DNA of 64,000 nt from Vulcanisaeta sp. JCM 14467 (lineage in GTDB: Archaea; Thermoproteota; Thermoprotei; Thermoproteales; Thermocladiaceae). The stretch lies in assembly GCF_001316245.1 (NCBI RefSeq), contig NZ_BBDM01000015.1, positions 1 through 64,000 of the forward strand. The letters run 5' to 3'. The translations under genes and the position numbers were made by a program. Shown here piece by piece: positions 1 through 8,585 of this stretch (its first letter is position 1; each line of letters starts with the position of its first letter). The notes under the pieces were generated by a model that was given only the letters and a program-made list of their open reading frames with translations, had not been told where the DNA came from and did no database searches.

Positions 1-119
1 GTCTGGCTAGTGCCCATGGCTGCCCTACCCTTCACTATAGTTCCATCAGCTTCTTCAAAGCCGCCCTTCAACGCCTTGAGTACATCATTAATGAACTTCT
101 CGTACTCTTCCTCACTCAT
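1..119 (-). CDS. Partial small hypothetical protein at the window edge
   Basis: A frame open from an ATG at 119 to the window edge gives about 39 residues, acidic at the start (M-S-E-E-E-Y-E-K-F). It begins 33 nt after the stop of the 152-679 gene on the same strand, so the two could be one transcript. A GTG ten codons upstream is an alternative start. I do not recognise a family and the C-terminus is outside the window. Confidence 0.35.
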   Translation of the reverse strand, partial: MSEEEYEKFINDVLKALKGGFEEADGTIVKGRAAMGTSQ

Positions 120-151
120 CGTCCTCCTAAACACGTCGGGGACTTTGATGG

Positions 152-679
152 TTATGCCTCAAGGCCCTTTGGCTTCAGTTGAACCGTTATACCGCCGGTG
201 CTTGTTCTATGCGTCTCCAGCGTTATGCGTTCACGATACACGCTTACTCCGCCCTCATTACTCCAAGTAATGATCTCAGCCTTGCCATCTACTATATCCC
301 TGATTAGCTCCTTGACATCACTATCAACGGTTTGCCAGTATCGCCAAAAGTCTTCGTTGTAACTTATGAACTTGTCGACCATCCCTAGGAGGTCATTAAC
401 AACATCATCGCTGTACTTTTCTCGTAATTGCGTTTCCAACCTGTCTCTGGCCATTAACCTCTCATCCATCCATTTCACAACCCACCATGAGTCCCAAACC
501 CTCCACCTCAGAATTCGCCTAACAGCCTCACCCAGTAATTCAACGGCTTTGTCTATGGTGTTTTTATTAGCTTCGTCACCACATTGATACTCATTACCGC
601 GTTTAACACCCATGCAGAACCTATTCCTCCTCAATGAATCCACGTTTAATTCACCAAACTCACCCAGAGCACTGGACAT
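152..679 (-). CDS. Hypothetical protein, helical, 175 aa
   Basis: I do not recognise this protein. The N-terminal two thirds look helical and rich in Trp, Arg and Glu (for example R-I-L-R-W-R-V-W-D-S-W-W near residue 55), and the C-terminus turns beta-like with alternating hydrophobic residues. Two Cys in the first 35 residues are not arranged as a clear metal site. There are no membrane segments. A second small frame follows on the same strand after 33 nt. It could belong to an accessory operon continuing to the left of the window; its function is unknown. Confidence 0.5.
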   Translation of the reverse strand: MSSALGEFGELNVDSLRRNRFCMGVKRGNEYQCGDEANKNTIDKAVELLGEAVRRILRWRVWDSWWVVKWMDERLMARDRLETQLREKYSDDVVNDLLGMVDKFISYNEDFWRYWQTVDSDVKELIRDIVDGKAEIITWSNEGGVSVYRERITLETHRTSTGGITVQLKPKGLEA

Positions 680-868
680 ACCAATGCGGAAATCTCAACA
701 GAATTAATGAGACACTACACGCGCCTCAACATCAGTCAAGACCACCACACCGAGACTAGAACGCCGCATTTAGCAATCTTGAACGCCAACTCGCACATAA
801 AGCTCTGTGCCGAATTAACAAAAATGAGGATAATGCTTTAAAATTAACATGGATCTTCGAAGGGTTGT

Positions 869-1393
869 ATGAAGGCCTTAATCATAGTTGCTGATACGTC
901 ATATGAGGGGGAGTACTCAATGACGGTACAGGCACTTAGGCAGTTAGGTATGGAAGTTAGTACGGGGTTGGTAAGTAAGATCGCGAATGTAAACTTCAAC
1001 ATTGACTTAACGGATAAATTAAGCGAGGACGTGCTTAATGGCTATGACGTAGTCGCCTTCATAGGTGGTTACTGGGCTTACTACGCCGCCACTGGTAAGG
1101 AAATGCCGGGTAGGATTAAGCCCATGGTTAATAGAGAGGCCTTCGAGAAACTGCTCACCCAATCAATAGGTAGTGGTAAGAAGACAATACTACCGCTGGC
1201 GACCCCAGCCTATGCGGCTAAGCTCGGGTTATTAAAGGGTAGGAAGGCGACTGTGTACCCAACCACGGACTTAATAAGCATCCTTAGGAGTAATGGCGTT
1301 GATTATGTAAATGAGGATTTCGTGGCTGACGGCAATGTCATAACCCTCAAGAAGATGTCCGTCGAATTCCTTACCAAGGCCCTTAGTAAGTAA
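869..1393 (+). CDS. DJ-1/PfpI-superfamily protein lacking the usual nucleophile Cys
   Basis: The 174-residue protein has the DJ-1/PfpI (class I glutamine amidotransferase-like) layout: an N-terminal beta strand A-L-I-I-V-A-D, an acidic E-x-E at 13-15, a G-Y-D-V-V-A-F-I-G-G turn near 58-67, and a G-L-L-K-G-R-K-A-T stretch near 120-128 that follows the nucleophile elbow in this family. At the elbow, where the family has a Cys (often C-H-G), this protein reads L-A-T-P-A-Y near 110-115, so the catalytic Cys is absent. It is therefore probably not a typical peptidase, glyoxalase or deglycase; a binding or regulatory role is possible. It stands alone with a TATA-like TTTAAAATT about 30 nt upstream of the ATG. 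Confidence 0.72.
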   Translation: MKALIIVADTSYEGEYSMTVQALRQLGMEVSTGLVSKIANVNFNIDLTDKLSEDVLNGYDVVAFIGGYWAYYAATGKEMPGRIKPMVNREAFEKLLTQSIGSGKKTILPLATPAYAAKLGLLKGRKATVYPTTDLISILRSNGVDYVNEDFVADGNVITLKKMSVEFLTKALSK

Positions 1394-1496
1394 ATAATCC
1401 CTTTTCTTTGAAGTAAATAATTTAGTAAAATGAGCGATGCATCATTGAGGGTAAAGAAATAGTTTAAATTACCCATACACCTTGCCTAAACCGGTA

Positions 1497-2567
1497 ATGG
1501 CTTCAGTACAGCGTAAGTCATTGGAGATGTATGAGATACCGCGGATCGTGGTGTTCGGGCCCAACGCCATTGGTAAAGTACCCGAGATATTAAGTAAGAT
1601 AGGGCTTAATGGATTAAGGGGCCTAATCCTCATAGGTCCTCACTTTGGCAAGCACCTGATTGATAAGCTTGAGTGCAGGATGTGCGACATGGAGGAGATT
1701 GATGAGATAGGTCCCGAGAGGATTATTGAGTTATCAAGTAGGTATGCCCACGTTACTGATTATATAATTGCCCTGGGTGGTGGTAGGATAATTGATTTTG
1801 GTAAGGCTATGGCATACATAATGAATGTACCCTACGTGTCGATACCGACGATAGCGTCCCACGATGGTATAGCGAGTCCCTACGTATCGCATGTGCTTCA
1901 ACTCGACCTTAATAAGCATGGAATTGGTAAGGTGCAGAAGTCACCAATAGCGATCATTGCCGATACCTCAATAATACTCGAGGCACCAAGGAGGTACCTA
2001 CTGGCTGGCATTGGTGAATTAGTCGGTAAGTTAATCGCCGTTAAGGATTGGGAACTTGCTGTTAAGGTTAGAGGCGAGGAATTCAGTGAGTATGCCGCGA
2101 CCCTTGCCAGGGATAGTGCGTTAATGGTTCTTAGGAATAGGGACAGGTTGAAGGTTCATAATGAGGAGAGTGTGAGGATAGTGGTTAAGGCATTACTCGG
2201 TTGCGGGGTTGCCATGGCAATCGCCGGTAGCTCAAGGCCATGCAGCGGCTCCGAGCACCTATTCAGCCATGCAATAGACCTACTGGCTAGGGAGAGGGGG
2301 TTTAGGCCGGCGCTGCATGGTGAGCAGGTGGCGCTTGGCGCGATAATGATGGCTTACCTACATGGGATGAAATGGAGGAGGATTAAGTCATTTCTGCAGA
2401 GCCTAAACATACCAGTCACTGCCAAGGAGCTCGGCCTTGATAGGGACGTGATAATTGATGCATTGACCATGGCGCATAATGTAAGGCCCGATAGGTTCAC
2501 AATACTTGGGGCTGGCTTAACGCGTAAGGCTGCTGAGAACCTAGTCGAAATTACGGGTGTGGCGTAG
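1497..2567 (+). CDS. egsA: sn-glycerol-1-phosphate dehydrogenase
   Basis: This enzyme reduces dihydroxyacetone phosphate to sn-glycerol-1-phosphate, the backbone of archaeal ether lipids. The 356-residue protein shows the iron/zinc alcohol-dehydrogenase-like fold of the G1PDH family: I-A-L-G-G-G-R-I-I-D-F-G-K nucleotide-binding turn near 93-105, S-I-P-T-I-A-S-H-D-G-I-A-S-P near 117-130, and the metal-binding D and H positions including S-E-H-L-F-S-H and L-H-G-E-Q-V-A. The frame is open from a TTG at 1482, but a TATA box (GTTTAAATTA, about 1462-1471) lies 25-30 nt before the ATG at 1497, so leaderless initiation at 1497 is preferred. The length is normal for the family and the gene is intact. 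Confidence 0.95.
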   Translation: MASVQRKSLEMYEIPRIVVFGPNAIGKVPEILSKIGLNGLRGLILIGPHFGKHLIDKLECRMCDMEEIDEIGPERIIELSSRYAHVTDYIIALGGGRIIDFGKAMAYIMNVPYVSIPTIASHDGIASPYVSHVLQLDLNKHGIGKVQKSPIAIIADTSIILEAPRRYLLAGIGELVGKLIAVKDWELAVKVRGEEFSEYAATLARDSALMVLRNRDRLKVHNEESVRIVVKALLGCGVAMAIAGSSRPCSGSEHLFSHAIDLLARERGFRPALHGEQVALGAIMMAYLHGMKWRRIKSFLQSLNIPVTAKELGLDRDVIIDALTMAHNVRPDRFTILGAGLTRKAAENLVEITGVA

Positions 2568-2615
2568 ACGGGCATTGCCGGCGATATTGAGACTCTAATA
2601 AGATTTAGGGTAAAG

Positions 2616-2864
2616 GTGGGTGTTTTTGATTTAAAGGGTGAGGTGTTTCATTGCCTGCTTCACGTTGGTTTTACCTCGTCCCTCAGGTCCTTAATAAGTC
2701 CGTTCTTCCCAGGTCAGGAGATAATGCTCGAGAGGGTTAAGCTATTGAGAACTAGGAACACGGCTAGTAGGCAGTTCACGATACCGAGGGAGGTCAGGGA
2801 GAAGTACGGGATAAAGCCCCTTGACGAGATTGAGGTAATTGGTATAAATCCAGTGAGCCCTTAA
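2616..2864 (+). pseudogene. Truncated copy of the second AbrB-type domain found at 29.4 kb
   Basis: The last 45 residues (from I-M-L-E-R-V-K-L-L) repeat almost exactly the second half of the 106-residue two-domain AbrB/SpoVT-like protein at 29184-29504. At the DNA level, about 2718-2820 matches 29361-29463 with only a few differences, so the copy is recent. The 5' part of this frame has no relation to the full gene and no promoter is evident. I read it as a fragment left by duplication or recombination; a short functional DNA-binding peptide cannot be excluded. Confidence 0.6.
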
Positions 2865-2892
2865 ATTCGGCTTCGGCATTACTATTATCACT

Positions 2893-3078
2893 GTGGATCC
2901 TAAGTTAAGGAGGGTTTATTCGAGGTGCATTACCGAGGTTGCCCGTGGCCTACTCCCTGACTTGGTTAACGGCGTTTATGACTACCTCATGGTTAATTTG
3001 GCGAGTATTACGTATGGGCTTGGAGACCCTAGGGCTTTCCTCGTGAATGTTAGGCTGGCTATTGACTACGGCAAATAG
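2893..3078 (+). pseudogene. Truncated paralogue of the 42,986-43,486 protein
   Basis: The 61 residues match the first 60 residues of the 166-residue protein at 42986 (shared pieces include D-P-R-A-F-L-V-N-V-R-L-A-I-D-Y-G and L-A-S-I-T-Y-G-L) and then run into a stop. The GTG start corresponds to the ATG of the full copy. The C-terminal two thirds are missing, so this is probably a remnant. The family is unknown to me. Confidence 0.6.
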
Positions 3079-3113
3079 TTATTGCTGGTTACGGATTTAC
3101 CGTTTCTATTCAT

Positions 3114-3416
3114 GTGGGCGCTGTTGTGTTAAAACGTAAAGTTAGGGATTATGTTAAGGCTGGGAGGGTTGTTGATATGTTGAGAGCTGTGTATGGTGAT
3201 GGATTCGCCGTTAATGTCAATAAAAGCGGCGAGTGCTTAGATGTCGTAATACCTATGCACGTGTTTGAGAGGTATAGCGACATTAAGGGGCAAGTCATCG
3301 AGGTGCTGTGTAGGAGGCTCGAGAAAACTAAGGACGAGAGGAAGAGACGAATAATCACCAAACACTTAAGGCGTCTCGCACCCACAGAGGAGGTGGCCGC
3401 GGCGTGTAAATTATGA
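3114..3416 (+). pseudogene. C-terminal fragment of a paREP2b-like gene
   Basis: The 100-residue frame resembles the last part of the 496-residue protein encoded at 6312-7802: V-L-C-R-R-L-E-K-T-K-D-E-R-K-R-R-I-I aligns with V-L-C-L-R-Y-K-D-A-E-D-E-E-T-R-Q-R-I, followed by a shared H-L and a T/A-rich Cys-containing tail. Nothing equivalent to the first 380 residues is present upstream. Frameshifted and truncated copies are typical of the paREP2b family. It is the third broken gene in a row in this 800-bp patch. Confidence 0.5.
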
Positions 3417-3467
3417 TCCTAATGCAGCGCCCGAGCTACCGGCTATCGTCACGGCAATAGCTTAAGT

Positions 3468-4367
3468 CTAAATGATTTTTATCAATATGTAACCAAACAC
3501 GAGACCAATGATTATTGACGTTATAAAGCCCAGTATTAACTCGTTGAAGTACCTCAGGTTTATTATCCTAAACCTATGAGCTGCACCAACGCCAACTAAG
3601 CCGAAGGACGTGGTCACGGTGACGGGCATGGGAACCGAGTATATGGTCCCAGTCTCCATTGCCACGAATGAGAATAACTGAACTGTGAAGCTGGTCAATG
3701 GGCCTATCGTGAATAGGCTTGTGCTTAGCTTATACAGTGTTCTCCAGCCAATTAATAATACGCCGAGTACTGAGCCAACGATTATTAGCAATAAGCCCCT
3801 ATAGCTGAAACTTAGTAGTGCCCATAACAATCCAAGGTTGTTTGCGCCGAAGGAGAACGAGAGTAAGAATACCGTGATTATGGATAATGCGCGGTAGGCA
3901 CCCACGTACCTAAAGGACATCCTTGAAAAGGCGCCCAGTGATTTATAAAGTATGTATGATAGCATCATCACTATTATGGGTAAGGACAACCAATAACTAA
4001 GTACGAAGACCGCATTACTCATAATATGCCCTAACGCCAATGTCGCGCCCACCAAACTTGCATATAAGGAGCCTGTTAATGACATTGGAACTCTCATGCC
4101 CTCACCAATTATGAATATCACTATGGTAACGGCCATCGCCACTAACGCAACATTGCCACTCACCACATTAGCTCTCATGTAAGTGCCCTGCAACCACAGA
4201 CCAAGTATGTAACCAAGCAATGCAATTAATAGGGCGTACTTATAATCAATGGATCTAGAACCAACCGCAGCACCTGCATTAGCTGATAAGTTATTCCCAG
4301 AGACCAGGAATGACAGTGAAAAGGCCAGTATGTAATCAATGACCAGGGTATACACCATGTTAAGCAT
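3468..4367 (-). CDS. PiT-family inorganic phosphate permease
   Basis: A 299-residue integral membrane protein with about eight to ten hydrophobic segments. The PiT signature is seen twice, as in the inverted-repeat architecture of this family: S-G-N-N-L-S-A-N-A-G-A-A-V-G near residue 23-36 and S-F-G-A-N-N-L-G near 170. In the canonical motif the first N is followed by D (G-x-N-D-x-A-N); here it is N-N in both repeats, so coupling ion or affinity could differ. It is predicted to import phosphate across the cytoplasmic membrane with a cation. It is compact compared with typical PiT proteins of 330-500 residues, and there is no neighbouring phosphate gene. Confidence 0.82.
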   Translation of the reverse strand: MLNMVYTLVIDYILAFSLSFLVSGNNLSANAGAAVGSRSIDYKYALLIALLGYILGLWLQGTYMRANVVSGNVALVAMAVTIVIFIIGEGMRVPMSLTGSLYASLVGATLALGHIMSNAVFVLSYWLSLPIIVMMLSYILYKSLGAFSRMSFRYVGAYRALSIITVFLLSFSFGANNLGLLWALLSFSYRGLLLIIVGSVLGVLLIGWRTLYKLSTSLFTIGPLTSFTVQLFSFVAMETGTIYSVPMPVTVTTSFGLVGVGAAHRFRIINLRYFNELILGFITSIIIGLVFGYILIKII

Positions 4368-4407
4368 GAATAATTACATAATTCCTTTTAAATCCAACCT
4401 ATGTTAA

Positions 4408-5195
4408 TTACCTGTTCCTCAAGTCATTAATTATTAGTTCAGCAACCCTCTTACCGCTCATTATCATTGAGCCGAATATTGGTCCCATCCTAGGCAACCC
4501 ATAAACCGCGGCAACGGCCATGCCGGTTACGTAAAGGCCCTCCATGACCCTGCCAGTGTACTTAATAACTAAGTCCTCAGCCACTGAGGCATATGCGGAC
4601 TTTTCACCAGGCACCTTTAGACCTAGGTCTGGGTTCTTCCTTGCGGCAACCATCACGACCTCCGCATCATGCCCCGTGGCATCAACCACAGCCCTAGATT
4701 CAATGAAGAATGGTCCGTATGTATATTGGCCATTTGTATTGATGACCAGTAAACAGCGAGACCAGCTATCCTGGGAGGATTATCCCTAATTATGACATCC
4801 TCAACATTAATTCCAAGCAGGAACTTCGCACCGGCATCAATGGCCTTAGTCGCGAGTTTAGCCATCATCTCGGCAGGATCCACGACAAACAACCCATCAC
4901 CCATGTCCTGAAGCCTAACCCCAAAGTCCTTACTAAGTATGTCAGAAACTGGGTACTCAACCACTATGCTGGGCAGGTGACTGGCTGCACCACCAATACC
5001 ACCACCAAATGAGAACCTTCTCTCCAACACCACGGTTTTAAGGCCCGCCTTAGCCAGGTAATAAGCTGCCGTCATGCCTGATGGTCCCGCACCAACAATA
5101 GCCACGTCGACGCTCGAGTAATCATCAAGTATCTTCAGGGCGCTCCTCACTATTGCACGGGTAATACTTGACTCCGAGATTGAGACGCCAGCCAT
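4408..5195 (-). CDS. thi4: Thi4 thiazole synthase / ribose-1,5-bisphosphate isomerase (one frameshift)
   Basis: Thi4 builds the thiazole moiety of thiamine from NAD and glycine. The N-terminal frame carries the dinucleotide fold [10 protein letters not shown] near residues 31-40 and G-G-G-I-G-G near 64-69; the C-terminal frame carries [10 protein letters not shown] and the [12 protein letters not shown] tail. The frames meet at a GG pair (4712-4713) where a third G (minus strand C) restores I-H-T-D-P-F-F-I-E-S; this is most likely a base-calling error. The residue matching the sulfur-donating Cys of yeast Thi4 is His159, as in sulfide-using archaeal enzymes. A TATA-like AT-rich stretch lies upstream. 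Some close archaeal relatives are annotated as ribose-1,5-bisphosphate isomerase. Confidence 0.88.
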
Positions 5196-5382
5196 ATAAT
5201 CACCAGGTTATTAATCATTAATAAGTACATTATAAACATTATGCCAAGGCTAAGCATTATGTTCTTAATGGGCCACGGTCACGATAAATCACGAAATAAA
5301 GCCACGCATCAATTAATAAAATGTGCATTACAGAAGGCATTTAACAAGTGCATCATCTATCCCCTACTTATACCTAAAGTAA

Positions 5383-5927
5383 TCATTGAATTCCATATTT
5401 CCTAATCAACTCATTAATCCTCATAACCCACCCCTCATGATCAGCCTCCCTCTCTATGCCATTAACCGACTTACTACTAACCACGTAATCCAACGCCAAG
5501 GAGCTTGGAACAGTACATCATTCTCCTTCTTAATATGCTGAGTCAAGTGATCAGCAAGTAACCTCAGGTAATTAATCAATGCCTGCCCAGCACCCTCATC
5601 ACCACCCTCAACCCAGGCCCTAAGCAGCTCACTGCTCATCCTAATTAGGTACCTGGCTATGCCGTGCTCACTGACCATTACGTATACGGGACTACCCTCG
5701 AATGGGAAGAGCCTCAGGTTAAGCGTGGGGAATAGTATGAACTCCTCCTTAGCATGGTGGCACTTATCGATAAACGCATCGAAGAATTCAATCAATAACT
5801 TAACGTCATTCGGGTCGGGCCGATCAGTATTAATAACCTTATAGAGAACCTTCAACGAGCTTAGTATGACGTCATGATCCTTAACCAGGTTATCAACAAC
5901 CTCAGCAACATTAACCCTAATCACCAT
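5383..5927 (-). CDS. Hemerythrin-like HHE-domain protein (one frameshift)
   Basis: A small four-helix protein expected to bind a di-iron centre and hence O2, NO or iron. The ligand pattern is visible: D-H near residue 15, H-H-A-K-E-E near 57, S-E-H-G near 84, and D-H-L-T-Q-H-I-K-K-E-N near 123. The frame breaks after D-V-L-F; adding one base at the GG pair 5507-5508 gives V-L-F-P-S-S-L-A-L and a further 40 residues ending at 5383, which is the expected length (about 180 aa). The ATG at 5927 is preferred over one 15 nt upstream because a TATA-like TATTTAG lies about 28 nt before it. Immediately upstream is a nested palindrome (5971-6020) that may be the operator. Confidence 0.8.
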
Positions 5928-5970
5928 ACTACATAAACCCACAAAGCAATAACTAAATACATACCTTACA

Positions 5971-6020
5971 TAACCAGCTAGGTACCGATACTCATAATTA
6001 GTATCGTAAAGAGCTGGTTA
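5971..6020. promoter_or_regulatory. Nested palindrome upstream of the hemerythrin promoter
   Basis: Two inverted repeats share one centre region: outer arms TAACCAGCT (5971-5979) and AGCTGGTTA (6012-6020), inner arms CGATACT (5986-5992) and AGTATCG (6000-6006) around a 7-nt loop. The element abuts the TATA-like sequence of the divergent hemerythrin gene, which suggests a regulator-binding site, though a cruciform or an RNA hairpin is also possible. Confidence 0.5.
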
Positions 6021-6227
6021 AAAATATCGAGTACCTCCTAAGAATTAATGGGTTCATCACGTATATCCCTTAAGCATGTCATTGCAGTATGTAAAATGAA
6101 TAACCTCAGCATTGAGGAAAAGGCCCTCGATGGTGGAAATGTACGCGGAAGTAGCGATATATAGTATTAACAGTAATGGTGTTAAAAACGATCACAGCGA
6201 TTGTCATTGTGGGATTGAGCGCAGGAC

Positions 6228-6304
6228 TGGCGCCCCGGCCGGGATTTGAACCCGGGTCTGCGGCTCGACAGGCCGCATCCTAGACCGGGCTGAACGACCG
6301 GGGC
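6228..6304 (-). tRNA. tRNA-Asp(GTC)
   Basis: The minus strand folds as a complete cloverleaf: acceptor GCCCCGG/CCGGGGC, anticodon stem GCGGC/GCCGC with loop CTGTCGA (anticodon GTC), T loop TTCAAAT, discriminator G and an encoded CCA (6228-6230). No intron. Its 5' end lies only 7 nt after the stop of the paREP2b-like gene on the same strand. Confidence 0.97.
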
Positions 6305-6311
6305 TGTTGTC

Positions 6312-7802
6312 TCATTTTTCCTGTGGAGTTTTAAACTTTTGCCTATGGTTCTTAACCTGGGCCTGGGTGAAGTCCTCGGGGCAATCCGCCGCGGTCGCCC
6401 CCTTTGTGGGTGTGGTCTCGTTTAAGTGCCTGAGGATTCTTTGCCTTGTCTCTTCATCCTCGGCATCCTTATACCTTAAACAGAGCACTGCCGTGATACT
6501 CCTCCTCAAATCATCATCCAGCATTACCATCCTCGTTAATGAGTGCCGCGGCACCTCTATAGAAACGTAGATATAGCCATCTCGCCTACGGGTGTAGGTA
6601 TGGGTATAAACAGTGATGTTGCCGTACTTATTCTTCAACGCATTAACAATCTGCTCCGCTTCCTCGCTTGCCGCATTGCAACGCAGTGAAAACGACCTAA
6701 CAACATCTACTGTAAACGCCTTCCCTAACAACTCTACGCTATATCTTCCCCTCCTTTTCATGAAGAACATATGTCTCAGCTTTTCCCCATCGTGGAAAGA
6801 AGCTAGGAACATCATTACATCGAATAACAAGGGATCTTTAGTGGTGATTGCGTTAAGTGCCGTTTTAGAGAGTTTGGCGGCGTTCTCACCGGATATCTCT
6901 AATGTTATGAGTCTTCTATTTCTTCTATAATACTTCAACCCTAACACCTTCAATATATCTTCCCACATATTCATCTCTTCCTCATCCGCACCCACTAATT
7001 CTATTCTTGCTTTTTTATTTCCTGAAGGTGGGTTAGCCGAGCCATCACCCAGCACGCCTGCGAACAGCATTACCGCCAAATCATCTACATTATTTACTTG
7101 ATTTACTTGATCTAATTTCTCACCATCGTATGCAACCAAGTGCCATACAAGTCTCATCCCTTTCTTGCTTACATTAATGCCCTTTAGATATACATATTGT
7201 TTCCCTGGGTGTATCATTAACCAAAGTAGTGTTTGCCATAGAAATGCCGTTGTCATTGCTGGGTGGCCCCTCTGAACATACCCATCAGTTCTCATTAACC
7301 CCATACCAAGTATCTTTCTCGCCCATTCGGAAATTAAGGGAGGTACCTCGATGTTTAACCCGCCAATACCTTTAATCAATATCTTCGTCGATGCCCTGGT
7401 ATAATATATCGTCGCATAATCACCCACAATACTTAAAGAGACTTTTCCCCTCCTTATGACTTCATATTTTCCATTTATTAACTCCATAACCTCAGGATAA
7501 ACCCTCTCCCTATACCATTGCCTAACTTTATCGGTATATTCGATTATCCTCCCAACCGTCTCAGCGAACGCCCTGATATTATCGGCATTCTCCGCGTACT
7601 TCTCCGCCAGTTCATTAAGGAAACCTCTAAACCTCGTTAAATCCTCAATCGCCCTATTAAACGTATCATCCACCTCACCCAATCTACTCGTTACTCTCAA
7701 CCTAACCTCATCAAGCAACCTCTTCGTCTCCTCATCAATGATTTGTGGTATTTGATCATTCATCGCCCTACTTGACGTATTGCCGAGGATTACCTGACCC
7801 AT
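6312..7802 (-). CDS. paREP2b-like protein with a LAGLIDADG-like motif
   Basis: A 496-residue protein of the Pyrobaculum-type repeat families, best matching what I know of paREP2b. The N-terminal 130 residues are helical and charged, probably coiled coil; the middle contains G-H-P-A-M-T-T-A-F-L-W near residue 180, followed by V-M-L-F-A-G-V-L-G-D-G-S near 245, which resembles a LAGLIDADG motif; the C-terminus has K-D-A-E-D-E-E-T-R-Q-R-I. A TATA box (GTATATAAG) about 25 nt before the ATG at 7802 supports that start over upstream in-frame ATGs. Function is not established; such families are multicopy and often broken. This copy is intact and ends right against tRNA-Asp. A related C-terminal fragment lies at 3114-3416. 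Confidence 0.6.
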   Translation of the reverse strand: MGQVILGNTSSRAMNDQIPQIIDEETKRLLDEVRLRVTSRLGEVDDTFNRAIEDLTRFRGFLNELAEKYAENADNIRAFAETVGRIIEYTDKVRQWYRERVYPEVMELINGKYEVIRRGKVSLSIVGDYATIYYTRASTKILIKGIGGLNIEVPPLISEWARKILGMGLMRTDGYVQRGHPAMTTAFLWQTLLWLMIHPGKQYVYLKGINVSKKGMRLVWHLVAYDGEKLDQVNQVNNVDDLAVMLFAGVLGDGSANPPSGNKKARIELVGADEEEMNMWEDILKVLGLKYYRRNRRLITLEISGENAAKLSKTALNAITTKDPLLFDVMMFLASFHDGEKLRHMFFMKRRGRYSVELLGKAFTVDVVRSFSLRCNAASEEAEQIVNALKNKYGNITVYTHTYTRRRDGYIYVSIEVPRHSLTRMVMLDDDLRRSITAVLCLRYKDAEDEETRQRILRHLNETTPTKGATAADCPEDFTQAQVKNHRQKFKTPQEK

Positions 7803-8585
7803 CACCCCTAAATTACCAAACCAACTTATATACCAATATCGAAATCGGAATAGAGAACCATGAAGTGACGTACTGCATGATGATAAGTCATAAAACATCG
7901 TTCACAATTCACGGACGTAATAGCCATAAGCCATGCATTGCACGGCTTTGTTCTGCCTTAAATGCTATTTTATATGCGTTTTGGTAGCTTTTTGCTATGT
8001 ATGTGGAGGGTGGTTCTGGTATTATTGTGTTTATTCCATTGAATCGATCCTTGGGTAATGCTTGATTATAAATATTCCCATTAACGAGGAAATAAACAAC
8101 CAAATCACTTGAATTCTGTTAATCATGGGCAAACCAATAATAAGCATAAAACACACCAAAGTATTCATAATTAGGATTACTTTGCTAATCCTTTAAGGCA
8201 AATACAATATCTACAATACAACAGAATCATCAATATTCGAAGACTCCGCAGGAGCTATAGATGTCGGAATTATTAGGTGTGCTTTAATGTTGGGTTATGT
8301 GGAGCGGTGCCATTGATTTAGTTATCCGTGGGGGTTGTCCGGCGGTTGGGTAAGTATGGTGAGTCGTGTGATTAATCTATGTATTAGGTGCTAGACCGAG
8401 CACGTACATTATCGCACTTTCGGAAACCACCTCACGTCACTAAACGCAAGCGCCATATCCACTAAGCCAACGACGGGCAGGGATTGTTAAAGTATGAAGA
8501 GCGTCCCCTATTCTATGTTTCCTCTGTTTCTTGTCTAATTATTGACTGAGTAAACGCTTTAAATTGGCATTTTCCTGTCTTTGGT
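7803..8585. other. Long gene-free stretch with one small hairpin
   Basis: I see no credible gene here on either strand. It holds the promoter of the paREP2b-like gene at its left end, a perfect hairpin with arms AGGATTA (8173-8179) and TAATCCT (8186-8192) next to a TATA-like CTTTAAGG, and the TATA box (CTTTAAATT, about 8554-8562) of the thioredoxin gene at its right end. A promoter without a downstream gene suggests the remains of a lost gene. Confidence 0.4.

Noticed and set aside
152-679. Small subunit of a CRISPR effector (Cmr5/Csm2-like)
   Set aside because: It is helical and of similar size, but no diagnostic motif or cas neighbour supports it.
2616-2864. Functional short AbrB regulator
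   Set aside because: Only the second domain is present, the 5' part is unrelated to the family and no promoter is seen; a fragment is more likely.
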